Below are positions 14,001 through 29,000 of a stretch of DNA of 64,000 nt, in pieces. Both the position numbers and the translations under genes were made by a program. Each line of letters begins with the position of its first letter. Position 1 is the stretch's first letter. The notes under the pieces were generated by a model that was not told where the DNA came from, did no database searches, and saw only the letters and a program-made list of their open reading frames with translations. The stretch spans positions 34,140,366 through 34,204,365 of the forward strand of contig OZ026833.1 in the NCBI GenBank assembly GCA_964023205.1, written 5' to 3'. Source of the DNA: Lutraria lutraria (lineage: Eukaryota; Mollusca; Bivalvia; Venerida; Mactridae).

Positions 14001-17000
14001 CTGTATTTTGAAATTAACTTTTCAAAGAAATGAAAGAAGCGCTGACCTACGACAAAATAATTATAATGCTGGAGTGAAAATTGACTTTACTGTATTTACT
14101 TGATACTTTTGATCATGAAGTACACACTGTTCATTTCCATATAACGCGAGTTTATTTGTAACATCAGCGTGATGATACTGTCATGTTTGTAGTGATGACA
14201 TGAGTATATGTACTTTATTTCTTTTCCTTTATAGGGCTTTGCCCAATTTGTACATTGGTAAGAGTAATGGGCTGTGTTGTAAATTATCTTTAGAAAGTAA
14301 GTGCGGTATAGGTTTCTGTACTGTTTCTAGTTATTTTAATGGGTCGTGCCTGTTATGTGTTTAATAGAATGATCCCTGTCGGAATTCAATGCTAGTAATA
14401 CATCTTAGGATTTTTTTTCAAACACTTACGTGCAATAATGTTTGGGAATCTGTTTTTATCTTTATTTTTGGTATCACTTGCATGCAACAGTATGTCTTTG
14501 GTCGAATCCAAGTCCATTAACCTTGAACTGTCTGGAACAGCCGTGAGTGCATCAGTAAGTGTCTGCAATAAAGTCCTTTAATTGGTCCGAGATGTATGAC
14601 GTTGCCAGAAAAAAGTAAAATGAAGTATTTAAACCAAATGCAAATGTGTTCTACATTCGGCTCCCAATTGATTGTTGATAGGCATACAATGTATATACAT
14701 ATATGAATTGATCGTAAATTATAATATAGAAATAAATACTCGTACATGGTGTAATATGCTTAAGCAATTAATACCGGTGACCTAGTACAAATCATTTTTA
14801 CTTGATATTCCAGCTTCAGCTTTTGGTTGCCCGTCTCTGTGTCGACCTCAAGTAGTTTTGTGTATTGAAGTTCATATTCATCCATAGTTACTGGTTCTGA
14901 CTGTAGAATGAGAGCATCTAATACAATCATGTACAGATACTGGTACTGTTCCTGCAGAAAGAAACAACAGTGTTTATATAAATAAAATGTATTGCTTATT
15001 ACATTGTGTGTTGGCAGTATGCTGTGTAAGAAAGGCGGGGTGCCATGCCAACTGAAACGTGAATACATACTAAGACTAATTCAAAACTCCCTCATGACGT
15101 TACTTAAAATATCTACCCCCTTTAGTGTCTGAATTAATGGTGGATAACAAATCAACTTAACTCTAAATTCAGGTAATCATATCAAGCATTCACAAGGGCA
15201 TCACCCGATCATGACTTATTTTATATGCATAGATAGTAGACGCATTTGTTTCATGATAGAGGTCTGAACATTTTAAAGGCCTACATAATCATTTTTAATC
15301 ATACTATGTTTTGCTACACATCGCTCTATATTGACAAGCCTGACGATTGTCATTTTAATAATGATGATTCTTGAAAATGATTAAGTAAACAACAGATATG
15401 TACTGTTAGAGACATGCATTAGAAGTGGTGAATACATGAACATGCTTACCTTTGTTTGTACCATATTCACTCTCTGGTTCCTCAGATCTTTGACACACTG
15501 AAACACGTTAACCTGACCAGTTTCTTGTCCTTGATCATACAAGAAGTCTAGAGCTACATATGTTCCGGTACGCCCAACACCATTGCTGTAATATATCGCT
15601 AAATTTTAATTTTGAAAATTACATTTCAACTGGAACGTTTGATCGAATCGATATAATAAATAATTATCAGTCATATCAAAGTGCATTGCAAGTATATGAA
15701 CGGAAAGAAAAATAACTAAACAACAAGACTTTGACTTATATCAATTAAACAAGCCTAAATTTCCGCTGTCATTCAATAGCTACATTTAGTCGAAGATGAA
15801 TATTACTCAATTATGTTAGATTGTAGATCGATAAAGTCGATTTTACTCACAAATATAGTACATACCATACCTGCAGTGTACAAGCCATGGGTGGGTCTTC
15901 CTTGGGTCACTCTTCCTGACTCTACGCCAGAAATGGAGCAAACTTGTAGTTGTGTTTGGTAAGCCTTCATCCGGCCATGAACTGTAGGCAAAGTGGACTA
16001 TATCTCTTGTTAACGATGTACCCTTTGATTTGTAATGAACATTAACAAATATGTGCATACAGTGAATATTGACATAGAATGATCGAATCAAAAGGGAAAC
16101 TCGTACAATATGTCATATATGACAATTATGTTCACTTAGTTGCTAGGATGGCTCACATTTGAACGTTATTACAAATGATAATCATATTTAGATCTTTCAT
16201 AAAAAATCCTTATTTTACTTCTAGTTCTATACCTCAGACTTTAATTGCTTAGGTTGGTGTACGACTTTTACAAATTGAGATTTTTTGATAGCCATAAAAC
16301 ATTGTGTTCCATTATATAAATGTTGATAAGAATATAGAATATATAACTATCGAATGTATTATTGTTACTGTATATGTTTTAGAATTTAATACAAGAAGCT
16401 AAACGCTTTTGATTGCAAAACAAAATCGATTAATAGTAAATCGATTAAGGTCAAAAAATCATTTGACCTAAACTGAACAATCGATTCTACAAAGTTGGCT
16501 TACTTTGAAGTTAACTTTAAAACGCCTCACACTAAAGTCTGCATAGATGTCCTCAGACTCTGTGAATATTTTGATGTTATCGTATTGAACAGATTGCCTT
16601 GATGGGGCCCAATATTGAATACACATCACCTGTACGTAAATAGATAAAACATGAATATCCTATATTCTGCCTGACGACAGACTTAAAAATATTCACACTC
16701 ATAATTTAAAAATATATATCACAGGTCATACGGTTTACCGCTCTTTTCTCTTTACTTAGCTTAAAATTCACGACATGACTAGTATGCGATCAACAAACCA
16801 ATTAATTCATATAAACAAATCTTCTTCGTGTCAAAACATAAAAATACGGTAAAAATCTATAAAATCATATTTCAACTGCTTTCATTCAATGACACACGGC
16901 CATATTGAATTTTGCCTTGTATACTCTTGACCGCGAATCGGCCAATCAAATGCGAGATACGAAATCATGCGGGAAATTCCTGCTACTTTTATCAACTCCA

Positions 17001-20000
17001 ACCAATGTGCGGACCATCTATCATTTGCAGGAATATCAAAAAAGGGTTTTAAGCGGTAAGATGCATTAAAATACGAGTCAAATATATAGCAGTATTATTT
17101 GAATTGCACATATAAACGATAAATTGACTTGACTGTAGAAATGACAAACATTTTCGAGGAAACTGTTTTAAAGTCGCGGTCATGTGTATATCGCGGTAGA
17201 ATGTATACAAAGGGTACTTATAACACATTCATTAAAATAGGGTACTGTTAATTAGGATGCTATGTGAAAAAACCAATACGTTGGCAATTTAATTTATAAA
17301 TCACAGTGAAAGTATTGAAATCAAACAAATATTTGATAACAGTAATATGTTATCAATAATATTGATAAAACAAGTTGTCCTTGGTATTCAACGATGATGG
17401 TACACTTCAACATCAAACCTTTCTTTTCTCTACGAGGTTTGTAACCATGACAATCACACGAATGTTCTTCTCCCAAATCATCCTCCAAAAATCATTCACA
17501 TTTGTTTTTGTAGGACCTTCAAAACAATTATTTGAACATATTTGATTATCAAGGTACTTATGATTCACTGCGATGCATACAGACTGATATACATTTTTAA
17601 AGCTTGAGTAACATTGAGGATACTAACAGTAATACGCCGAAATACCAAGAATATTGGACGACATACAACGCCATCTATTGACAATTGCATGTTATTTCGA
17701 AATACCAATTAAAATGTGATCATACTGCACATACATAGCTGATGCACAATCAAGAACTCAAGCATTTTGTGAACTGAATTTCAGGTAATCTCCACAAAGC
17801 ATTTAGTGCAGAAATTAACAGAACCGTGGCAAACATAGTAATTATAGATAAACAACACACATAGTCGTGGCTTTTATACATAAGTTTTACAATGACCCTT
17901 GTAGAACTGTAACAGTAATAGAACATCTTATGCATTACCTTGTGCAGCAATATATCTATTATCGTTGTGGTTATCCTGAAACGAAAAAGAATACAAACTA
18001 ACTTATTATTACATGTGATGAATAGTGTTGAAATAAATAGAAATATAAAAAAGGTGAATAAAGACAGCATTTAAAGCGATATTTTCCTTTATAAACTGCA
18101 GTATTATCACACTCTTAAATATTAAACCTAAATTAGCTCTTTGTTTAACATTTTTATAATTAAAATCATAAATATTTATTTTAAAAGAACGCTACCTTAA
18201 TGAGACTTGCATTTATGTAATCGTTTGGTGGATCAGATTTTGACTGTTTCAATATCACTCTGCAGTGGTCATCTAAAGAAAACGATAGCACAGTAAATGA
18301 AAATGTCGTTTCAAAATGATATATTTTTATTAATTATATTACATTTCGAATTTGGAAAATACTAATATGAATATGACTCCAACAATGTAGATATACATTG
18401 TAAATATGTAGAGGAATACATAACCAAATAAGCAGAAACATTTCACATACATGGGTATATATCTGTGTACATATTTTTACTGGTATTTTCCGGACTCCTT
18501 GCCGCATTTGTCTCAAATATCTTCTGTAGTCCATACGGTATCTCCTACAATATTGAAACACAAACTATTAGATGAACGGAAATGATTTATGAATTAACAA
18601 AAATATATAAATAAATGAAAATAAATGATTGGACAGTAATATACCGTAATTAATATAGAGAATTGAACTAGTTAGCATGAACAAAAGTCTTTACCTTTGA
18701 GTCCTGACGATAAAGCATATGTCTCTGGCCTATATAATACGCCCAGTCAATAAAGTGCAAAACCAGTAACACAAAGAGTAAATTGCAACGCAACCAAAAG
18801 TAACAAGAGCGTTCATGAATATTCTATTTTCCTAAATGCAGAAATAATTCCCTCGATGCAAAGCCTGTCAATATCCTGTTATCAAATAATATAAATGTTC
18901 TACCAAAGTTGTAAGGCAAATGATTTAAAAACTCTTTTGATACCTTGAATTGTGTCGAGAAGTTGAAGTTGGATAGTCCTTGCTTTACGTATGTTGAAAG
19001 GTCTGGCAGTTTTATAGGAAGTGAGGAAGATTGGTGAGTAGACAAACTAGTATTGTAGTACACACTCTCTGTTCTCATTTCTGAAAATATGTAAATATTT
19101 AGATGTATATTACACTGTAGTATTTAGCAATATTTGGGACCTTTGACCGCCACTCATTTCATTTCATTAGACACAAGGTAAGTACGCTATAACAACATTG
19201 GATTTTGAATTATATGAAATTTGATACTCTGTCGTATATTTATAAAATATTGATACAATTATATAAACGCACTATAATTAAGGTTTAAGTGCGTTTTTGG
19301 ATTGGTCAATCGAGTTACAAGTTACCTAGTTCATCATAAACATATTCTTCATTGGACAACTCTCTGTTTTCTGCATTTACTGCAATAAATAGTATTATAC
19401 TGAGTAAAACAACACAACATTGTAATTACCTTTTAATCGATTATAGTATCATCAATCACTCTATGATGTAAACAGGGCTCTTACTGCACAAAACAAGAGT
19501 TCTCTGGTGGAACCGTTTTAGTTATAATGTTAGAATATTTATCACTAGATTTACCATTGCTTGGGCGATAAAGTGCCGTTTCAATATAAACTCATTCTCA
19601 TCAAACTGCCCTTACATTGAAAATGTATGTAGTTTACTTTTATCCCTACTATTAAGCTTCATGTTATAGATTTTAATACGATACAAACCAGTTTCATATG
19701 CTGTACTGTGTGTATCTGTATCCACAACAATGACGCTGTCTGGTAGTTTAGCCTCCATTGGATTTTTCGATCTGTAAATGAAGTACAATGGTAATTGATT
19801 AATGCATTCACTGATACTTACGCTTCATTCTATCATTACGATATTTTTTATTTTCTGCTTTACTTAGAGTAGATAAGTCACCACGTTCGAATTTTAATGT
19901 GTTAGTTGTAAGCAAAGCAAACACCGAATAAAAGGTCGCTCGCATGAACCAGTGACTTCTGTCATTGATCATTGTGCCGAGGAGAATATCTCTTACGCCG

Positions 20001-23000
20001 GAATAACACATTTGGCAATTTTGATGCAGCATTTAATCATCTAAATGTTAACCTTGAGTGCGCAATGAAAAATACAAAAAATAATCGTTTACTGTGTGTT
20101 GCTCTTCCGCCGCCAAATAAATACAAACAATATAACCAGTACAATAGCTGTAATGACTACAGCAGCTGATACTCCCCCAGCGATAATTGCAGTCGGTGTT
20201 GGTTTCTTGTCATCAGTTGGCACTTAGATTATGAAAAAAGAATGATGGTGGGAATTTATTCATGCGAATATAATTTCTCACTGACATTATAACCGAGATG
20301 GACAAATTTGTTGTCAAATGAATGGGAATGGATATTCAAGCAATGTTAGCTTGTTTTCCAATCCATCTGTATATGATTGTATTTACATTTGCATTTTGTA
20401 CATTCGTCTCTTGAATAAATTATGTTTCAATTAAGTGATAATAAGAATACCAGGAGAAAGTTTACTGTTTGGTTCTTTGCAACGTCAGCTTAGTGATGAA
20501 ACATTCAAGGGCGTCTTTTGATAATATGAATTTCATTTGCTGTTAACATACCATTGTGACAAGTGGTTCCCTGCCAACCATCAGTACAATTACACGAACC
20601 ATTCGCTTTGTTGCATGTGTCTATACAATGATCGCTACATTTGTGTTCACAATTAACGCCATAGAATCCTCCAATGCATTCTAAATATTATTACAATAAA
20701 CGTTTATTTATTTCATTAATGAAGTTAAAATTACCCGTCATGCAATTTGAAACAGTACACTTTACATGCTCTCGATTTGTGATATCTTCCTGTCAGTTTG
20801 CGTCATAAGCTTAAAATACGAATATTCAAGAGTACGTCAAGACTGAAGGTACTTTCGGTAAGTAATGAAATACAAGAACATAATTTCTAAAATGTACTGT
20901 GTTACCCATTGTAAATCAAGGCAATGGTAACTGAGAAAGGGTTAACGGGTTAGTATTGATTGGAATAATGGTCTATATTTCATGTATAGTGTATGGTTTC
21001 AGTATAATCGATTTTCTCGAGAATAGAAAACTTGCAATTACCCGTTGTACACTCTGGTCCCATCCAACCATGTTTACAACGTGAGCATGAGCCATCAGCC
21101 TTATCACACGGATTCAAACAACGTGGAATACATCTTTGTTTACAACCACTTCCAAATGTTCCATAATCGCATTCTTAATAGGTAATTAATGAAAAACAAT
21201 TATTTTTGCAGAAAATGGAGTCTAACGTAAGAACGATTTGCGATTGAAATATGATGAATATGTTCTCTTACAAAAAACGAGATGATTGTAAGAAGTCGTT
21301 GATAAACTAATAGTTTTACGCATCAAGCAGTTTTTGTTGTTCGGTACGAACAATAAAGTTATTATCGTATTTCAACAATCGCTCAGTTTTCACTTTTTCT
21401 GCATACCGAACAGCTTCCATTAACCTAGCTTCCGATCGAGATATGTATCACATGATAATACATGTAATAATGTTTTACCTTCATGACACAAGACTCCTTT
21501 CCAGCCAGCTACACAGTTCTTACATGTACCATTGATATGATTACAGACATCTATACATTGAGTATTACATGTCTTGCTACACTTGTCACCGTAGGTTTTG
21601 TCAGGACATTCTATAACAGGTACGTACACAAATTTACACTACTTATTGTAATCGTTCAACTCATTAAAATTATTTCCTAATGTTGTTATATTGTTGACAT
21701 TGTTTATTGTCAGTAAATGTGGGTTTATGTGCATCACGTATTTGTAATATATCTTGAAATGCAACAATCAAATTTATGTAATTGTCATGAATTAACAGTA
21801 AGTTAATATGATTTATTACAATAGGTAAGTGTGTATGCTAATCTCTTATTTCCATGGAAATCACATGATCCATAAGTAAGATCTACCATAATACAATAGT
21901 ACAAGCTACATTACCAGTTAAAAGTCTTTCAGCACAAAAAGGTTTTATATACCTATTGTTTTGCCTTGAAATCAATAAAATCAAAATACCATAATAGGCA
22001 TAATGTAATCAAAAGTACAACATGTATAATGACTAATAACATACGGTATTTTATTAATCATTTAATAAAATAAACCCTAGGAATTCGTCACAAGTATTCA
22101 ATACATAGAGTTGCAACGAGAGATTGTCAATCTGAGAAACCGAATACACCTATTGAATACTAAATGTATGAACCCGAATAAACGGATATACATTTAGATC
22201 ATGCAGCAAATGTACAAGTAAACAAGCAATAACGGATTAACAGAAAATCCACATGCACAAACATATCACTGGACTTTTTTAATCAACATTCGATAAATAT
22301 ATATCGTTATACGTATTAAACAAATTAATATTAATTCTCATTCTGGCTAAATATCGCGCTTTTTATTGTGTTAAATGAAAACTGACACTTGACAAATAAC
22401 CCTTGATTACTGAGATATTATAAGTGTCACGTGATATTATAATGTTGTATACCTTCATGACAAAAGTCTCCTTTCCAGCCAGCTACACAGTTCTTACATG
22501 TACCATTGACATTATTGCAGATGTCAATACATTGAGTATTACATGTTTGGCTACACTTTTCACCGTAGGTTTTGTCAGGACATTCTGCAATAGACACACA
22601 TACAATTTCACACTGCTCACTATAACCGTTAAACTTATTAAAAGTATATCTTAATGTTTTTACAAAGTTGACAATTTTTAAAGACAGACAGAAATTGTGG
22701 ATTTATATACACCCATTGTATCTAATGTACTTATCTTGAAATGCAACCACCAAATTTATTTGTCACGAAATAACATTACAACGACGGACCATCATAATAC
22801 AATCATTTATGTGCATCATTAAGTATATGTTTGTATGTTAAGTTCTCTTTTTCCTGTAAGTAACATGACCTATAAATAAGATTTACCATAATGCAGCTGT
22901 ACAAATTACGATAATAATGATTCTGCATATGATAATAATATATAATTATTATCATATTATTGGTTATTTATTCAAATGAGACCCAATAATTCATACATAA

Positions 23001-26000
23001 GTATGCAATAGATAGTGTTGTAATGAGAGGTTTTACTATCTGAGAAATAGATACAAAAGATACATGAAAAGGAACAACCAATTGAATTTTCACTTTTTGA
23101 AACAGGATGAACGGGGATTTATTTAGAAGAACAAAATGAACGAGTAAAAAACTATACACGGATATGCAGGAAAATCCAATTGCAAAAACATTGACACTCG
23201 TGTCACCAATTCATTCTCGATAAACACATATACATAACAAGTATTAAATGAATTAATATTACTGCTCACTATAGCTCAATATCAAGTTTTCTTGTGTCAC
23301 ATGATAATAATCCGTATACCTTCATCACAATAGCCTCCTTTCCAGCCAGCTGCACAATTCTTACATGTACCATTGATACGGTTACAGATATCGATACATT
23401 GAGTATTACATGCCTGGCTACACTTATCACCATATGTTCTGTCAGGGCATTCTGTAACATATACGCAAAAATGCACATTGCATATTCTAACCGTTAACTC
23501 ATTAAAAGTACATTGTATGTCTTAATGTAATTGCATTGCTACAATGATTGTATTCTTTACATTCATGTGGACATCTGTACATTTAGTATTTATATATTGA
23601 AATACAACAGCCAAATTATTTTCATTGTTATGAAATATATGTACAACGGACATCACAATACCTTAGTATGATAAATTGTTTTCAAAAGTAAATCGTGTTG
23701 ACAATGTAGAAACGATTTGCAAAACATGTTCTATTATGACAGTCTGATCAAATGGCCGCCAATAATTAATACAAAAGTACTGAAAAGATAGAGAAGTAAA
23801 GAGAGATTGACAAACTGAGGAATATCAATGGTTTACAAAATGACCTTTGAAAGAAAGAATCAATGTAAACCTAGCTATTGTAATTCTACATTTGTTGAAT
23901 GCAAATATTAAACAGCAAATACCATATATTTTCTAGTAATCAAAATTTAGATAGGTTCATGATTCATTGCATCTTCTATGTATATCTTTAACACCCAATT
24001 TAGATTGTTTAGCTTGAAATTTAAACAATTGCACGTGAGGAAGATAGGTGGTTTATCCGGGCATATTATGAAAGCATGCGCCGTTATCTAAGCCGGAAAG
24101 ACCTCATCTGAAACAGACTCTTCATGGGATTTAAACACCCGAGAAAAGAAAAAAAGTTACTGTTATTGCATTTATCTCCCAAATATCCAGGTTCGCAACC
24201 ATCCTTACAAACACCATTCGTATTGATGCACTTTTCACCCTTACAGTGTTCATTGCATTTCAGAGCGCAATTAAATCCATACCAACCATCTTGGCATTCT
24301 GTAAATACATATTTGATACAATCACATCATTTTCATAGCCGCCGTTACGCGCATTATACAGTTATACGCAAATAGTATGGTAATAGTATATATAACATAA
24401 ATTTACATCGTCAATTTTAGAAATATATCAAGTCAAGAAAATGAGCATTTGTTATTTTCATTTCGCTCAGATTTCGATATATAGTTAAAATTTTCCGACA
24501 GAACTTTGAAATTCGAAACTTTTAGTAATTTATTACTTTTTGACATAACTTAAATGTTACGTAGAAATAAGTTTATCCATATAAACTTGTTTTACCTGTT
24601 AAACATTTATTGTCATTATTATAGAATCCGTCTTGACAACCACCGGAACAATCTCCTGATACAACATCACAAGGTCCCGTTCTACAAGCACCACAATCAT
24701 ACTGGCAACTTTGTCCCCATTTATTTTCATCACATTCTAGATAAGCCGGAGAATATCATTCAAATTACAGATCAAAAATAAAGGCAATAAATGCTTGAAG
24801 GGACAAACAAACGCAAGAAGAAAAACAAAAATCACTATATGGGTTAGACAGTTTTTTGGTCGGTGGTTTTGGATTGACTGTTGCTAGGGAAGATGATATT
24901 TTGGAAAAGCTATTTTTTCTTGTATATATTTTTCTTGTTTTTTGTTTGCTTGATTTTGTTTCTTTCCAATATCAAGTAATGTGATTTTGTTAACACAAAC
25001 GATATTGGTATATTGTACAAAAACAAATCCCATCCGATTGGCACAATAATGGAGCGTTTGTTCTATATATCTACCATTCCGAACATTGAGCAACACATGT
25101 TTTCTGATACGATTTGATTTCTACTAAAGTCATTCGTCATTATACGTCTACCATTCAAGTTGAGTCGTTAGCAGTTACTTTCGAAGATTCAAGTTAGTGC
25201 AGAATATAAGAAGATTAAGTTTACTACCTATCATTTTTTAAAACTGATAACATATACCTGTATTGCATTTTCCATTAGTTCCGGTCCATCTGCCTTGACA
25301 ACCATAAGTACATATACCATTTATTCTCTGTTCAATATCCTCAATAGATGAACTACAGTAACAGTTCTCTGAACAGTCATATCCACATCTGTTTGTTGGA
25401 CATTCTGAAATGACATGAAATATAATGAGGAAATAAGAATTAAGAACATACGGACGGATTCAGGTAAATTGGGAAAATGATCACCCCAGTGGGAATTTGA
25501 CAGAATAATAAATTCCAAAGAAAAAACAGCTTTATCTACCTCCAAATAGTTGTAGTTCACAAATGTCAAGATAGTTCCCCGTGTTCTTTTCAATACGGAG
25601 TTGCTGAACATTTCTGTTTATATGTATGTATGTCAATGGTGGTTCATTGTTCGTGTCATCATGTAGAAGCATGGACTGCCCTGTTCTGGTGTCGTACAGT
25701 TTGTAGTCTCTAATGTTATCTACAATATGACACAATACGCTTGATAAGAAATTCAAATTCGTGTATTCAAATCTACCCTTCAATATAAACTGATATTTCG
25801 ATTTAGATAATCGTCAAGATATATATGCGTTTGGGGATATTATCCAGCATTAAACAAATGAGTGAAAAGGTAATTTGTTAAAAGTTTCTGACCTTGCCGG
25901 TCGTTACAAATAAATTATTTATTGATAACTTATAAATAAAATACAGTTTATATTTAACAGTATTTCAATATCGAAAAGATGCCTTAATATTGAAACTTGA

Positions 26001-29000
26001 TTGCCATATCGGTCATATACGGTATCAGCAAAGGTTAAAGCGTCCAATAGGATTCGGATTTCCCTGAGTAATCAAGATCAAAATTTAAATAAGGCATCCG
26101 ATATGACGCATGTAATATGACGGTGTGTCTGTACTGGCTTAATATGTTGCATAGCAAAATATCTAAAACAGATGAGGGTTTCTTTGGTCGAATGGTTTGG
26201 TCTCTGACCAGTCATCACTAGTCCCTTACCGCTGTTTGTTCAAACTTACTACTCCCGGTATATCACAAATTGCACATGCATTGCAGCGGTCCAGCTAGTA
26301 CAGGTCGATGAATATACCCTGGTGTACGGCAGGGGTCGTCATCCCCCGTAAAGGATTGGAAAGCCGCCAATTATATATTACCCTAAATAAGAATTAAAAT
26401 TGAACTAAATTAAGCATATGAAGTATGATCTTCCAATGAAGTGTTGGTAATTTTGTACTGTAAAACACCAAAAGACAGATGATAAATAACCATTGGAATG
26501 ATCAAATTTAATAACTTACCACCAGTACTTGTAGTAATATTAACAGAGTATATGTAGTATAATCTTCCAAGGTCAATATCTAATTTTTTGTTATCCGGTG
26601 ATTCACTCGATGCAAAGCAACCAAACAAACCAGTAGTAGGGATTCTACCGTCAACAGCATTTGAAGGGAGATAATTTGTGTCATCAATTTGAGAGTTGGA
26701 GCTGACAGTTTTTCTAAACGCAAAGTTTCTACCTGAAATAAAAGTAGTTACGGAGAAACTTCATTATAAGCACATACAATGTTACAAGTACACGTATAAC
26801 ATTTGTTGTTATAATATATAGTACAACCTCTGTAGTGCAACATCTTGTGGGAGCTGCAAATATTGGCCGTTGTTTAGAGGTTGTTGCTATACAGAGGCTA
26901 AATAAGTTTAAGGAAATTTTGAAAGTGTTGCTATAGAGAGGTTGTTGCTCTACAGAGGGCCGATCTGGAGAGGTTATATTGTACAGTAAAACAAATATAT
27001 TGTTAGCTCAGATATATCGAATATTCGGACACAGTGAAATACTAGATTAAAACTGTCCAACTGAAACACCATTTTGTATTTCATTGTTATGAATGTAGCG
27101 AAAAATGGGAACAATGATGTAACTTTACCGGTCTCGGTGAATTTACTGTAATCTAGTTTACTGAGCACGGTATTATATCCATTCTACTACACATGGAATG
27201 AGTAACTAAACGTTGAGTAAGAGTAATCATCTTGTATTGCGATTATGCATCTAACGAAAACTATTTAATTAAACATCTCAAAGTTTCGAATTCATAAACG
27301 AAACCTTAATGTCTCGAAAACATATATGATCAGAAGCGGATAGACTTTATGCTTATAATGTATATGAATTAAAGCACCTTACATCAGGGGTACAAGTAAC
27401 TAATTATTTAAACCTTCTGTTTGAAAGTAGTGTAATACAGTGACAACAACTATGCTATCATTTTAACAAGTCTTAGAATATAAAACACTTATTCAATTAT
27501 TAACACTTACTTACCACCATTAATTCTAACATCACATAGCACTAACTGAGAACTTGTGGAAGTAAGTGTAATTCTGACTTGATTTCCGACTAGCGGCGTA
27601 TCACATATCACATGTATGTGTTTACTCCTGAGTGGACCGCCATCGTATTTGAAACATCTAGAAGTGTGTTCATCCGGTGGGAAATATGTTTTATCAGTTA
27701 TCTTGCTTTCAGGTACATACTCTATTGTGACTTCATATCCATCTTCAAAGTATTCTACAAAAGCAAAGGAGAAAAAATGAGGCAAAACCATTATATCCGT
27801 AGGATCGATAGGTGGGTAGAACCTTTGAGTGATTTAACTTTATCAATCGTGAAAATTAACTTTTGGCAATTACAGAATGACACAGGGTCATAAAAAGTCT
27901 AGGGTAGAAAGGAAAATGACGGAAACAAGGAACTTTCATCAAACTAATACCGATGTTCTATTTTAATTGTATACATGCAATAAGCACTATTTTACTGAAT
28001 ATCTGTTAAAGTTATGTAGGGTATAATGTCACTGATGTTTGAATTAACTTTGTATCACACGTCTTCAAATATATACACAGTTTTCTTCAGTCTGGCGACT
28101 AACCTATCGGTTTGTTATGAGTGCTTTTCCCAACCATCAGGTATTGTCTTTGTTTCGCACAATACTATTACTAATGGCACGAACGAAACACACATTTAAG
28201 AAAGATAAATGCACGTACGCGTAAAATTATGCAGTACTGGTAGGTTTGCATAATATAAAATACTTACGTTTCTCAGGTTCGGTAGTTGTTAGATAAATTT
28301 CTCTAATTGTTTCATCTCGTGTAAACCAGACTCTCCACCAAGGTTGTGATGCAATGTTAGTGTAGCTGCAGGTTGACGTATTTCCATCATGAGCAAGCAA
28401 AGAAAATTTTAATGGAACTACGTTGCCGCTATGTCTTGAAAACTGAGCCTCCGCCAAGTCTCCTAGAAAAACAACAAGAACAACAAAGAATCATTAACAA
28501 ATTCAAGATATTTTATTTATCAGCGTCGCTATTGTAGAGTGATAAATACGTTTTATCTTATTCATTAGTCTTGAAACTGTAGCTTAAACAAATATAAGTT
28601 AGGAGATCTACAATAACTAAATGCATGAATCGTAATATAGCTTCGTTCTCCTCAGATCAGTTGAACATTGACCTTGATAATCTCATACGTACACTTTAGA
28701 AGTGCTGAAATCAGACCATCGAGTACGTTATGAGGACATCAAATTTCACAAATGTCAAAAGATATTGTGTCAGCCAACCATAATGAAATGTTTGAGATCG
28801 AGCATTACGAATTCCGCAAATATTATATTTCAAGCTGACTTGAAAATATATATACAATGTTCTCACCCACTTCGAGTATCAATCACTGATTGAAGTGTAC
28901 TAGGGTCTTTTTCCTATATGAAAAGCATTTTCCCTACAAAGACAATGTTTTATCCCCCTGATCAGTTACCTGCCGTATACTTATTGGTACTCCTTATTGG

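Noticed and set aside
18708..18745. Splice-bordered frame [12 protein letters not shown] between PTP exons 17 and 18
   Set aside because: The PTP homology runs straight from FSTQFK to EIPYGLQ in phase 0, leaving no room for this segment.
18824..18943. Read-through of PTP exon 17 ([13 protein letters not shown]...)
   Set aside because: The frame stays open by chance; the donor at 18943 and the next exon restore the PTP alignment.
19822..19862. Possible juxtamembrane mini-exon ([13 protein letters not shown]) between the transmembrane exon and 19771
   Set aside because: It has a fair donor (GTAAGT), but its exit phase does not match the next coding exon, while the transmembrane exon joins 19771 directly in phase.
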